DNA of 17,041 nucleotides from an uncultured Acetatifactor sp. (GCA_910586435.1 CAJUGT010000087.1:1-17041), one strand, 5' to 3'. Counted from the stretch's first letter, positions 3,934 to 11,948 are shown. Notes: generated by a model not told the origin, from the letters alone. Made by a program: numbers and translations.

Positions 3934-6129
3934 TTATTCTGCCAAATACATTTTCAGTCCGCCTTCTATGGCTTGAATGGTTTCCTCTTTGGATTGTTTT
4001 CCATTCAAATATCCCTCCAATGTCTCAATGAGCACTTCCCGAATCTTGCTGTCTTCCATCACAGGCTTGTTCAAAGTTTTACACAACGCCATGAGTTTAT
4101 CGGCTGTCTCCTGAGGATAACATTTAACCTCAAACACTTCATAACCGCCGTCTACCTCAATAGCCGTCTCCGCTTCCGCTTCTGATCGATCCTGCTTTGC
4201 CTGCTTTTCCAGAGAAGCAAGATTCACCGCAAAACCACTGTAATAATCCGTATCCTGGATTTCCTCGGAAAGAGCAAATCGCAGAAAATCTTTTGCTGTC
4301 TCAATATAGGGACTTTTAGCGCAAATCCCTGTCTGTACAGAGGGAATAAAACTGCTCTCAAAAGCCGTGAATTCCCCTTTGATATAATCTACAATGGCCA
4401 TAGGGAACATACATCCGTTAAATCCCTCCGCCTCCTCGAAAGCCAGCTTCGCCTTATTTGGCAAATCCCACATATTAAAGCATCGCTCCTCTTTTCCACG
4501 AGCACCCACAATTCCGCAATTGTCCGCTATGACTTTCAAATATTCCAGCTTTTCTCCAAGCGCTTCCTGATTGAGCTGTTTATCACTGATAATCTCACCG
4601 CAAAAATAAGGGTAGAATTTATCCACTAATTCACTAACCGTCTGATCGCCCATATAATTATAATTCTGTTTTGACAGAAACTCTGCCAGTGCCCCCAATG
4701 ATGCCATATCTTCAGGCTTCATGTCTCTTCCTGCCGCCATTTGAAAACTAAACTGCAATGGCACTATATATCTGCTGCCATCTTCCTGTACATAACCTTG
4801 CGTTATATTGGAAAGTAATTCTCCCTTTTCCTCCAATGGCTTTATCACATCATTTATATCCGCCAGCAAACCTTTACTTACATAGGAATCCATATTCAGA
4901 TGATCCATCACCAGAATATCCGGCGCCCCTTCTCCCATAAGCATGGTATTCAATTCCTGATACACTGCGTTATAGTCCGGCGTATCATAATAATATCTGG
5001 GATAAGCAGACTCAATGGTTATCAATACTTCCGGGTGTATCCTGTGATACATTGCGGCAGCCTGCGTAAGCAGATAACTGTCATGCACAGAATACAGCTT
5101 CAATGTCTCTTTTATTTCTATCACGGCTTCCGGATCATATTCGTACCGATTCAGTCTCACACCACCATTGGATTCCTGAAACAACGCATATATTTTTCCG
5201 TCTGACAATGCGGTAATTCCGGTACACCAACATCCTGAGAGGACAAAATCTGTCTCAACGCCCTCCATCAGCTTTTCCCAGGCCATAGTATCCGGCTGAT
5301 ATTTGAAGATACCGTCACTCCCAGCCGCAATCAGTATCCCCCCGTTTAAAGCGCACAAAAACATACTTCCCGTACTTTCCGAAAGAGAAATTACCTCTGC
5401 GTTTTTCTCCTTCCCCTCTTTTCTCTTTTCAATTCCATCTATTGACAGACTCCCTGACTCATCCATGAGACATAGGTATACATTTTCTCCATCCCCTGTC
5501 AAAACATCGCCATAATTTGTATTGACAGGCGTGCTTTCAAGCAGACTGCCATCCTTTCCCTGAAAAATATCCATACTCTGATAGGAATAGGATACCAGCG
5601 TGCCGTTATTCAAAGCTTCCATTCCCACAACGTACTCATAGCTGCCCCACTCCTCATTTGGAACTGTCCATTTCTCCGGAGTAATCTCTATTGCGTTCTC
5701 CCCTTCCCCTCGCCACAAGTGCCCCGTATAATTTCCTTCAGACGTATATCTGGCAAATAAGTATTGAACTCCGCTTTCTTCCTGTAAAAGCTTTACCTCC
5801 GCCCAGTCCTCACAGAACAATTCCAGCGATAACAGCCAGTTTGGAGTCACATCATTAAACGCGTCTTCCTGTTTCTCCCATTCCCGAAGTATTGTCTTCT
5901 CTCCCTCTTGTTTTGCCGCAAGCAGATGTAATCTGTCATTTGCCGAAAATACCTGTTTAATGCTCCAACCTGTCAATGCATCCGGCAATGCCTCCCGTGT
6001 TTCCACATATCTGCCCTTCTGTGTCTCCGCAGGAGCTCCCGTGCCAGTGTCCTGCTTTCCGCAGCCACATACCCCCGCCAGAAGTACGGCACATAATATT
6101 GCCGCAATCATTCTTTTCCCTCGTTTCAT
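3934..6129 (-). CDS. large extracellular solute-binding-protein-like lipoprotein
   Basis: The start at 6129 is chosen because GGAGG lies 7 bases upstream and a lipoprotein signal follows at once (MKRGKRMIAAILCAVLLAGV then CGCGK, lipidation probably on Cys23); the frame is open upstream to 6246 but without such support. The product is 731 residues. Residues about 45-335 show repeated beta-rich stretches with GDGENVYL, DGIFKY and DGKIYAL motifs, suggesting a propeller-like sensor or binding module. From about 340 to the end it resembles a family 1 extracellular solute-binding protein (LYSVHDSYLLTQAAAMYHRI, then APDILVMDHLNMDSYVSKG). A normal SBP has only this second part, near 400-450 residues. 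No ABC permease or ATPase gene is nearby, so it may serve a transporter elsewhere or act as a surface sensor. The substrate is unknown. Confidence 0.8.
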   Translation of the reverse strand: MKRGKRMIAAILCAVLLAGVCGCGKQDTGTGAPAETQKGRYVETREALPDALTGWSIKQVFSANDRLHLLAAKQEGEKTILREWEKQEDAFNDVTPNWLLSLELFCEDWAEVKLLQEESGVQYLFARYTSEGNYTGHLWRGEGENAIEITPEKWTVPNEEWGSYEYVVGMEALNNGTLVSYSYQSMDIFQGKDGSLLESTPVNTNYGDVLTGDGENVYLCLMDESGSLSIDGIEKRKEGKEKNAEVISLSESTGSMFLCALNGGILIAAGSDGIFKYQPDTMAWEKLMEGVETDFVLSGCWCTGITALSDGKIYALFQESNGGVRLNRYEYDPEAVIEIKETLKLYSVHDSYLLTQAAAMYHRIHPEVLITIESAYPRYYYDTPDYNAVYQELNTMLMGEGAPDILVMDHLNMDSYVSKGLLADINDVIKPLEEKGELLSNITQGYVQEDGSRYIVPLQFSFQMAAGRDMKPEDMASLGALAEFLSKQNYNYMGDQTVSELVDKFYPYFCGEIISDKQLNQEALGEKLEYLKVIADNCGIVGARGKEERCFNMWDLPNKAKLAFEEAEGFNGCMFPMAIVDYIKGEFTAFESSFIPSVQTGICAKSPYIETAKDFLRFALSEEIQDTDYYSGFAVNLASLEKQAKQDRSEAEAETAIEVDGGYEVFEVKCYPQETADKLMALCKTLNKPVMEDSKIREVLIETLEGYLNGKQSKEETIQAIEGGLKMYLAE

Positions 6130-6260
6130 TTCATTTCCTCCATTCCCTTTTTTCAAGCCCATCTTTACTTCCTCTGCCAATGCCTTGGCAGAAAGCTTCG
6201 CCTGCATGGTATCTTCGCCGCAGGCTTTCTGAAACCATGGTAACACATTACGTTGCCCAT

Positions 6261-6288
6261 GTATCTTAAAAGTATCCTAAGTGTATCC
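6261..6288. promoter_or_regulatory. three GTATCY direct repeats with 11-bp period
   Basis: GTATCT at 6261, GTATCC at 6272 and GTATCC at 6283 are spaced exactly 11 bp, one helical turn. They lie about 130 bp upstream of the solute-binding lipoprotein start and about 85 bp from the divergent promoter. OmpR/PhoB-type regulators bind 11-bp direct repeats, so this is a candidate operator. The regulator is not identified. Confidence 0.4.
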
Positions 6289-6370
6289 TGTTAAAATATT
6301 AAGACTTTCCTTAAAAGTCATATTGTCTAAAATCTTAATTATTTTTCATCCATTTTTGTGAATTATTAAA

Positions 6371-6399
6371 TTGCCCTTTTCTTCTAATTATGTTATCAT
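6371..6399 (+). promoter_or_regulatory. promoter of the DUF4352 lipoprotein gene
   Basis: TTGCCC (6371-6376), a 17-base spacer and TATCAT (6394-6399), with TGT before the -10 (extended), lie about 60 bp upstream of the start codon. The DNA between this and 6130 is AT-rich and holds the GTATCY repeats but no gene. Confidence 0.7.
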
Positions 6400-6458
6400 A
6401 GTAGATGCATTTATCAGAGAAAAGGTATTAAAGTATTTTAAATGGAGGGAAAATTGAC

Positions 6459-7016
6459 ATGAAAAAGATTGCTTCACTTTTTTTGGCTACTGTTATGGCA
6501 GTCGCATTGATTGGCTGTGGCGCCCCTGGAACAAGCGACGGTTCCTCTGCCAAGACGGGATATCCTGATGAAGATGGATATGCTGAGGGTAAGTTAAACG
6601 ACACCATGCATACTTACTTCTTTGACTTTACCGTGAACAGTGCATATGTATGCGACAAGTATGAAAATTATACTCCTCAGGAAGGGAAGGAACTTTTGGT
6701 TGCGGAAGTGACCATTAAGAACACACACCGGGAAAGCATTCCTATGTTTGATACCGACTTCCAGGTACAGTGGAATGACAGCGCTGAAGACGCTTTCGAT
6801 GTTCCTGTCACTTACTATGCTGATTCTACCGATACCATTGGCAAGGATGTGCTTCCATATGAGTATACTCTGGCAGTGAACGAAACCAAGACCGGTTTAC
6901 TGGTGTTTGAGGTGCCAACGGGCTTGAAGGATTTTAACATCTCTTACTTGGAAGAATTTGATGATGATTCCACTGGCAACGTATTCTTTGTATACTTTAC
7001 CGCAGATCGCAAATAA
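6459..7016 (+). CDS. DUF4352-type lipoprotein
   Basis: The 185-residue product starts with a lipoprotein signal (MKKIASLFLATVMAVALIGC, lipidated Cys20), so it is anchored on the outer face of the membrane. The rest has the pattern of the DUF4352 immunoglobulin-like fold: FDFTVNSAYVCD, GKELLVAEVTIKNT, MFDTDFQVQW, then GLLVFEVPTG and FVYFTADRK. Such proteins are common in Firmicutes and have no fixed function; related domains occur in surface and immunity lipoproteins. GGAGGG lies 11 bases before the ATG. It has its own promoter and terminator, so it is a single-gene unit, divergent from the large solute-binding lipoprotein. A joint role with it is possible but not shown. Confidence 0.85.
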   Translation: MKKIASLFLATVMAVALIGCGAPGTSDGSSAKTGYPDEDGYAEGKLNDTMHTYFFDFTVNSAYVCDKYENYTPQEGKELLVAEVTIKNTHRESIPMFDTDFQVQWNDSAEDAFDVPVTYYADSTDTIGKDVLPYEYTLAVNETKTGLLVFEVPTGLKDFNISYLEEFDDDSTGNVFFVYFTADRK

Positions 7017-7027
7017 CTTTTTACATA

Positions 7028-7056
7028 AAAAACCCTCCCGACTTGGGAGGGTTTTT
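7028..7056. terminator. bidirectional terminator between the DUF4352 gene and the hexuronate operon
   Basis: AACCCTCCC pairs with GGGAGGGTT around loop GACTT, extended by flanking A and T runs on both sides (7028-7056). It ends the DUF4352 transcript and, read on the minus strand (T6 after the stem), can end the kdg operon, whose last gene stops at 7184. The 127 bases between hold no gene that I can see. Confidence 0.92.
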
Positions 7057-7183
7057 GTCTGCCTGCTATTCTGATTTCTCACTCTAGTAATTCATAAATT
7101 AATTAGCTATACCGATTTTGTGCTGGAAAGACTTTGAAATACAACATTTGTACAGTCTATCTATTTTGAGGACATTCTACTAG

Positions 7184-8215
7184 TTATCTTTGTACACGTC
7201 CGGAAGCATCTCCACCTGCCAGGGTCTCCACTTCTTTCCTGGAAACAAGGTTAAAGTCGCCGGGAATCGTATGCTTTAACGCAGAAGCCGCCACACCATA
7301 TTCCAATGCGGCCTTAAAGTCCTTGCCATCCAGCATACCACAAATCACGCCGCCGGCAAAAGAGTCTCCGCCTCCCACACGGTCAACGATTGGATGGATG
7401 CTGTACTCTTTGGAATGATAGAACTCTTTGGTATCCCTGGAATAGATACATGCGGACCAGCCATTGTCAGAAGCCGAATGGCTCACACGCAGTGAAGAGA
7501 TACAATACTCAAAATTGTAATCTGCCACCATTTGTTCAAAAATAGATTTATATCCATCCAGTTCCAGGTCGCCGCTTGTAACATCGGTTTTACCAGGCTT
7601 ATAGCCCAATACCAGCTCCGCATCCTCTTCGTTTCCGATACATACATCCACATATTGCATAAGGTTCTTCATTACCTTCTGCGCCTTCTCGGAAGACCAT
7701 AATTTCTTGCGGAAATTCAAGTCAACGGAAACCTTCACACCATGCTTCTTCGCTGCTTTCAGCGCTTCTTCTGTCAATACTGCGGCACTGTCCGATACTG
7801 CCGGGGTAATGCCTGTAAAATGAAACCAATCCGCGCCTTCAAAAATAGCGTCAAAATCAAAGTCCGCAGCTGTTGCTGTGGAAATAGAGGAATGTGCTCT
7901 GTCATAAACCACCTTGGAAGGTCTCATTGAGCATCCGCTCTCCAGGAAATAAATCCCCAGCCTCTCGCCGCATTTCGCAATATGTTCCGTTCCTACATTA
8001 TACTTTCTCAAAGCAGCCACTGCGCATTCACCAATTTCATTATTGGGAACCGCTGTTACGAACTCCGCTTCATGACCATAATTTGCCAGAGACACAGCCA
8101 CATTGGCCTCTCCGCCCCCATAACAAATATCAAACTCATCTGCCTGAATAAATTTCTCAAAATTAGGGGTGGACAGTCTCAGCATTATCTCACCCATAGT
8201 AACTACCTTTGCCAT
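7184..8215 (-). CDS. kdgK: 2-keto-3-deoxygluconate kinase (PfkB family)
   Basis: This 343-residue PfkB-family sugar kinase phosphorylates 2-keto-3-deoxygluconate (KDG) with ATP to KDPG in the cytoplasm. The N-terminal PfkB block CYGGGEANVAVSLANYG is at residues 31-47. DLNFRKKLW (165-173) resembles the KDG-kinase substrate loop. The C-terminal signature DRVGGGDSFAGG (278-289) carries the catalytic Asp284. AAGGA lies about 9 bases before the ATG. It is the last gene of the uronate operon, after the KDPG aldolase that uses its product. The 290-bp gap before it contains five tandem 16-bp repeats and a possible extra promoter, so it may have some separate expression. KDG specificity rests on context as well as motifs. 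Confidence 0.93.
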   Translation of the reverse strand: MAKVVTMGEIMLRLSTPNFEKFIQADEFDICYGGGEANVAVSLANYGHEAEFVTAVPNNEIGECAVAALRKYNVGTEHIAKCGERLGIYFLESGCSMRPSKVVYDRAHSSISTATAADFDFDAIFEGADWFHFTGITPAVSDSAAVLTEEALKAAKKHGVKVSVDLNFRKKLWSSEKAQKVMKNLMQYVDVCIGNEEDAELVLGYKPGKTDVTSGDLELDGYKSIFEQMVADYNFEYCISSLRVSHSASDNGWSACIYSRDTKEFYHSKEYSIHPIVDRVGGGDSFAGGVICGMLDGKDFKAALEYGVAASALKHTIPGDFNLVSRKEVETLAGGDASGRVQR

Positions 8216-8271
8216 TGATTTATTTCCTTTCTAAATTAGAGTTCCCACAAGCGTGAGCCTGTTCTGCCATG

Positions 8272-8351
8272 TACCAAACGTACATTATACCAAAGCCGCA
8301 TTGTATCAAAGGTTCCCTGCGCCAAAGGTTCATAGTACCAAAAGTACATTA
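8272..8351. repeat. five tandem 16-bp repeats between kdgA and kdgK
   Basis: Units begin at 8272, 8288, 8304, 8320 and 8336, each with the core CCAAA or TCAAA (TACCAAACGTACATTA is the first). The first and last units differ at one position only (TACCAAAAGTACATTA); the middle three are more diverged. On the transcribed minus strand the unit reads about TAATGTAC-TTTGGTA. There is no coding frame here. In unit 2 the minus strand has TATAAT (8284-8289), a possible -10 for kdgK, without a good -35. Confidence 0.8.
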
Positions 8352-8505
8352 ATGCATTATGCCTCTCATCCATTGTACCTGTGACACATTTTTCCAGAGA
8401 CACACATTACATCCCCTGGCCCATGCTCCCTTCAGCGCATTATACACTACAATACCCATTGGCATACAATTCCGGAAACTGTTGCCGCAGCTGTTATCGC
8501 AGCCG
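8352..8505 (-). other. remaining kdgA-kdgK intergenic DNA, no gene seen
   Basis: No supported gene, RNA or terminator is seen in this stretch. A minus-strand open frame from 8606 that crosses it overlaps the kdgA end in another frame, has no ribosome binding site and looks like a shadow. Small GC-rich near-repeats (GGCTGCGATAAC, AGCTGCGGCAAC) lie next to the kdgA stop. Confidence 0.5.
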
Positions 8506-9465
8506 TTATTTCTGCACGAGATGCACCGCAAACCCGCCGATTTCCTCCTGAAGGTAAATCGCCTTGTATTTGCCCTTGTCATCTTTCTTCGGCTCCTCAA
8601 AAGCAACTCCCAGAACAGTACTCAGATAGTTCACTGCTCTTTCAATATAATTAGTTCTGATGGCAATATGACCATTTTTGCCCTTAAAAGGCGCTTTCAT
8701 TGCTTCTACCGCTGTGCCGGCAAATACAGAACTGTTTCCCGCTTTGGCAGTCATGCCAAAGAGTACGGCAAAACGGTTTGCGGCCTTCAATGCCTCTTCT
8801 TCGTTTGCGGTATTGATTCCAATATGGGCAAGCTCAAATCCCAGCATGGTCTGAACCGCTTCCCTGGTGAGCTGCTCAATTTTATCCCATGCGCCTTCAT
8901 TGATCAAATCACCCGGAACCATCCATGAGCCCCCGCAGGCAATGATCTTATTAAAGTCAAGATATGATGTCAGATTTTTGGCATTAATTCCTCCTGTGGG
9001 CATAAACTTCATGTTGACATACGGAGCTGCCATGGCCTTAATCTTCGCAAGTCCCCCCGACTGTTCCGCAGGGAAGAATTTTACAACATCCAGTCCCAGT
9101 TCAATCGCCTGTTCAATGTCAGAGGGACTTGAAGTGCCGGGCGTTATGGGAACATTTTTCTCAAGACAATATTTTACCGTCCTGGGATTCAAGCCAGGGC
9201 TGACAATGAATTTAGCGCCTGCCGCTATCGCTGCGTCAACCTGTTCCGCATTCAATACGGTTCCTGCGCCAACGCACATGTCAGGGAATTGTGTCGTCAT
9301 GATTTTAATAGCTTCCGCAGCCGCACTGGTACGAAAAGTCACTTCCGCACAGGGAAGCCCTCCTGCGCACAATGCCTTTGCCAGAGGCGCAGCGTCCTCC
9401 GCCCTGTCAATCTTAACAACAGGAACAATGCCAATCTTACTGATTTGCTCTAATATTGGGTTCAT
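8506..9465 (-). CDS. kdgA: KDPG/KHG aldolase with C-terminal VOC (glyoxalase-like) domain
   Basis: Residues 1-208 are a complete class I KDPG/2-keto-4-hydroxyglutarate aldolase: EVTFRT with Glu41, GAGTVLN (67-72), TPGTSSP (108-114), VVKFFPAE with Schiff-base Lys129, and MPTGGIN with Thr157. It cleaves KDPG to pyruvate and glyceraldehyde-3-phosphate. Ordinary Eda/KdgA proteins end near 210 residues; this one is 319. The extra part (about 210-319: AHIGIN, then GHIAIRTNYIERAVNYL, then GGFAVHLVQK) has the two-module pattern of a VOC/glyoxalase fold. Its function is unknown; it could bind a metabolite or stabilise the trimer. AAGGAGG lies 4 bases before the ATG and overlaps the stop of the upstream isomerase gene, so the two are translationally close. 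Confidence 0.93.
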   Translation of the reverse strand: MNPILEQISKIGIVPVVKIDRAEDAAPLAKALCAGGLPCAEVTFRTSAAAEAIKIMTTQFPDMCVGAGTVLNAEQVDAAIAAGAKFIVSPGLNPRTVKYCLEKNVPITPGTSSPSDIEQAIELGLDVVKFFPAEQSGGLAKIKAMAAPYVNMKFMPTGGINAKNLTSYLDFNKIIACGGSWMVPGDLINEGAWDKIEQLTREAVQTMLGFELAHIGINTANEEEALKAANRFAVLFGMTAKAGNSSVFAGTAVEAMKAPFKGKNGHIAIRTNYIERAVNYLSTVLGVAFEEPKKDDKGKYKAIYLQEEIGGFAVHLVQK

Positions 9466-9475
9466 CTTTTCCTCC

Positions 9476-10114
9476 TTACGCCAGTACTTCCTTTACCGCT
9501 GCGGCAATCTTATCACACTTGCAGTTAGCGGCAAAATATTCCTGGAATTTCGCACCTGACAAAGCTCCCTTGACCAGCTCTCTGTCAAGGTTCTTGAGTA
9601 TTGTCACCATATCAGTATGGGTAACTTCCTTCACTTTATCCAAAATCTTTTTATTCCTCTGTTCAGGTTCTACTCTTTCCGGCGGATACCCGCCCCCGCC
9701 CGGCGCACAGAATAATTTTTCAAAAATATATTGCAGGTTCAGCTCACCGCCCCAGCCAAAATTTTCGGCAAAAGGAAGCGCAACACAGTTTCCATCATTT
9801 ACCTGTGAAAAAAGATATGCGTCCAATGGGGACTCAATGTGACCGCACAAAACCTTCGGAAACGAATTGCACGCAAGCATAGCTCCTTCTCCCGTGCCAC
9901 ATCCGGTAATCACATAATCCGCTGCGCCGGAATTAAGCAATACTGCTGCCAATATGCCATTTTGCACATAGGTCAGAGAATTGGGATCTTCCGCGCCGCA
10001 CATACCGTAGTTGAACACCTCATGTCCCATTGGTTCCACTACCTTTTTTAAGGTTGCGCAGATCATGTCATTTTTAGCCGCCTGGCTGTTTTCATTTATC
10101 AATGCTATTTTCAT
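9476..10114 (-). CDS. RpiB/LacA/LacB-family isomerase, DhuI-like (4-deoxy-5-keto-uronate isomerase)
   Basis: The 212-residue protein begins MKIALINENSQAAKND and has LTYVQNG (47-53), VITGCGTGEGAMLA (68-81), FGWGGELNL (119-127) and GGGYPPERV. These are RpiB/LacAB-fold blocks, where the Cys72-containing loop belongs to the active site. The extended form matches, from memory, the streptococcal DhuI enzymes that isomerise 4-deoxy-L-threo-5-hexosulose-uronate from glycosaminoglycan disaccharides. The operon position between kduD and kdgA supports that role over ribose-5-phosphate isomerase. GGAGGT lies 9 bases before the ATG. kduI, an unrelated enzyme for the same reaction, is in the same operon. 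Family assignment is firm; substrate is inferred. Confidence 0.82.
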   Translation of the reverse strand: MKIALINENSQAAKNDMICATLKKVVEPMGHEVFNYGMCGAEDPNSLTYVQNGILAAVLLNSGAADYVITGCGTGEGAMLACNSFPKVLCGHIESPLDAYLFSQVNDGNCVALPFAENFGWGGELNLQYIFEKLFCAPGGGGYPPERVEPEQRNKKILDKVKEVTHTDMVTILKNLDRELVKGALSGAKFQEYFAANCKCDKIAAAVKEVLA

Positions 10115-10170
10115 GGATTTTTTACCTCCTGGTTCTCATTGCATGTATACCTTCTGGTTACAGAACTCTA

Positions 10171-10974
10171 TCAACCAGGCTGCTTTCCAATATAAGCCAG
10201 GATACCGCCATCCACATAAAGGATATGGCCGTTTACGGCATTTGATGCCTCAGAAGCAAGGAATACGGCAGGCCCTGTAAGCTCTTCCGGCTTTAACCAG
10301 CGATTTGCAGGTGTCTTTGCGCAGATGAACTGATCAAAGGGATGCCTGCTTCCATCCGGCTGAAGCTCACGCAGAGGCGCTGTCTGAGGCGTCTCAATGT
10401 ACCCGGGTCCAAGGCCGTTGCACTGAATGTTGTACTGGCCGTATTCGGAACAGATATTCCTGGTAAGCATCTTCAGACCACCCTTTGCGGAAGCGTAAGC
10501 GGATACGGTTTCACGTCCCAGCTCAGACATCATGGAACAAATATTGATAATCTTGCCATGTCCCTTCTTAATCATAGAAGGAATCACTGCCTTAGACACA
10601 ATAAACGGCGCGTTCAAGTCCACATCAATCACCTGACGGAACTGCTCCGCTGTCATGTCTGTCATAGGAATTCTCTTGATGATACCCGCATTATTTACCA
10701 GAATATCAATCACACCCACTTCCTTTTCAATCTGTGCCACCAAAGCATTCACTGCTTCTTCATTTGTCACATCACATACATAGCCGTGTGCCTTAATGCC
10801 TTTTTCCGCATAAGCCGCAAGACCCTTGTCCACCAGCTCCTGCTTAATATCATTAAAACAAATGGTTGCGCCTGCCTCCGCATATGCAGACGCAATTGCA
10901 AAGCCAATTCCATAAGATGCGCCTGTGATAAGCGCTACCTTTCCCTCCAATGAGAAGTTCGTAAATTCTGACAT
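10171..10974 (-). CDS. kduD: 2-dehydro-3-deoxy-D-gluconate 5-dehydrogenase (SDR family)
   Basis: This short-chain dehydrogenase interconverts 2,5-diketo-3-deoxygluconate and KDG with NAD(P)(H) in the cytoplasm. The Rossmann motif TGASYGIG is at 17-24, NNAG at 94-97, and the catalytic Ser147, Tyr160 and Lys164 (YASAK) are present. Near the C-terminus are PANRWLKPEEL and VDGG. I start at 10974: AAGGAG is 8 bases upstream of that ATG but only 2 bases from the ATG at 10980. The product is 267 residues, slightly above the usual ~250 for KduD, with a longer loop around residues 198-217. It follows kduI and precedes the DhuI-like isomerase, fitting the pathway. Members of this subfamily are also annotated gluconate 5-dehydrogenase, so the exact substrate is less sure than the fold. 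Confidence 0.92.
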   Translation of the reverse strand: MSEFTNFSLEGKVALITGASYGIGFAIASAYAEAGATICFNDIKQELVDKGLAAYAEKGIKAHGYVCDVTNEEAVNALVAQIEKEVGVIDILVNNAGIIKRIPMTDMTAEQFRQVIDVDLNAPFIVSKAVIPSMIKKGHGKIINICSMMSELGRETVSAYASAKGGLKMLTRNICSEYGQYNIQCNGLGPGYIETPQTAPLRELQPDGSRHPFDQFICAKTPANRWLKPEELTGPAVFLASEASNAVNGHILYVDGGILAYIGKQPG

Positions 10975-11087
10975 TTTCATTTCTCCTTTTCTTCTATAAA
11001 TTATTCTGCCCTGCCGTGACTTTGAACATGCTTTTTACCCACTTTGATGACAAAGCCACAAAAAGACAGTTATTTCTTACGAATTTC

Positions 11088-11948
11088 TTACATCAAATCC
11101 TTCATTGCCACGCCGTCCATATCATCAAAATCCTGATTTTCTCCAACCATTCCCCAGATAAAAGTATATGCTCTGGAACCACATCCTGAGTGAATGGACC
11201 AGCTGGGAGAAATGACAGCTTCTTCATTTCTCATAACAATATGGCGTGTTTCATTGGGTTCTCCCATATAATGCATTACAAATGCGTCTTCTGGCATTTC
11301 AAAATATAAGTAAACCTCCATACGCCTGTCATGTGTATGACATGGCATAGTATTCCATACACTTCCGGGTTCCAGTTTGGTCATGCCCATTTCCAGCTGA
11401 CAGCTCTCTACCTGCCCCGGCAGAATGTACTTGCAGATAACTCTGTGATTTGCGTCTTCCAGAGAACCAAGCTCCACTTTATTTTCGTCTTTCACAATTA
11501 CAACACCTTCTTCAGGCGTTCCTTCCGGCTTGATAAGTACTGTGAGGCATGTTCTGTGGGCGGGTGCGGAGTTCAGATAGAATTTTGCCGGATGAGACAC
11601 GTCATCACTGGAAAATACAATTTCCCTGGAGCCCATACCAATATACATGGCTTCTTTGAAACCTACCTGGTAGATTTTCCCGTCAACCGTAATGGTTCCC
11701 GAGCCTCCGATATTTATCACACCCAGTTCCCTTCTCTGGCAGAAATATTCCGCCCGAAGCTCGTCTCCAGCCGTCAAGGTAATCGGCTGTGTGGGCACTG
11801 CCGCTCCTGTAATAATTCTGTCAATATGGCTGTACACCAGTTTGATTTCACCTGGCACAAAAAGATTCTGAATCAGAAATTCTTCTCTCAGCCGCTCCGT
11901 AGTATAATGTTTCACATCTTTAGGGGATACTGCCGTTCTAAGTTCCAC
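11088..11948 (-). CDS. kduI: 5-keto-4-deoxyuronate isomerase
   Basis: The 286-residue protein is a full-length KduI, which converts 5-keto-4-deoxyuronate to 2,5-diketo-3-deoxygluconate in the breakdown of unsaturated uronates. Recognisable blocks are VKHYTTERLREEFLI (12-26), RRELGVINIGG (72-82), the zinc-binding MPCHTHDRRMEVYLYF (His204, His206, Glu211) and SIHSGCG with His253. It is a cytoplasmic bicupin. The start is GTG at 11948 with only a weak GAGG upstream; no better start is in frame nearby. It is the first gene of the uronate operon, with a promoter at 12090-12118 and a leader of about 135 bases. Confidence 0.95.
   Translation of the reverse strand: MELRTAVSPKDVKHYTTERLREEFLIQNLFVPGEIKLVYSHIDRIITGAAVPTQPITLTAGDELRAEYFCQRRELGVINIGGSGTITVDGKIYQVGFKEAMYIGMGSREIVFSSDDVSHPAKFYLNSAPAHRTCLTVLIKPEGTPEEGVVIVKDENKVELGSLEDANHRVICKYILPGQVESCQLEMGMTKLEPGSVWNTMPCHTHDRRMEVYLYFEMPEDAFVMHYMGEPNETRHIVMRNEEAVISPSWSIHSGCGSRAYTFIWGMVGENQDFDDMDGVAMKDLM

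Noticed and set aside
6130..6246. 39-residue N-terminal extension of the solute-binding lipoprotein
   Set aside because: The frame is open to a GTG at 6246, but it would bury the lipoprotein signal, and the Shine-Dalgarno sits before the ATG at 6129.
8272..8351. CRISPR array
   Set aside because: Units are 16-bp head-to-tail repeats with no unique spacers and no cas genes nearby.
8349..8606. Cys-rich 85-codon minus-strand frame after kdgA
   Set aside because: Its first third overlaps the kdgA C-terminus in another frame, it lacks a ribosome binding site, and it ends at the tandem repeats. It does not look like a real small protein.
8867..9559. 230-codon plus-strand open frame opposite kdgA
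   Set aside because: The minus strand encodes a complete aldolase with all catalytic residues. The plus frame has no recognisable motif.
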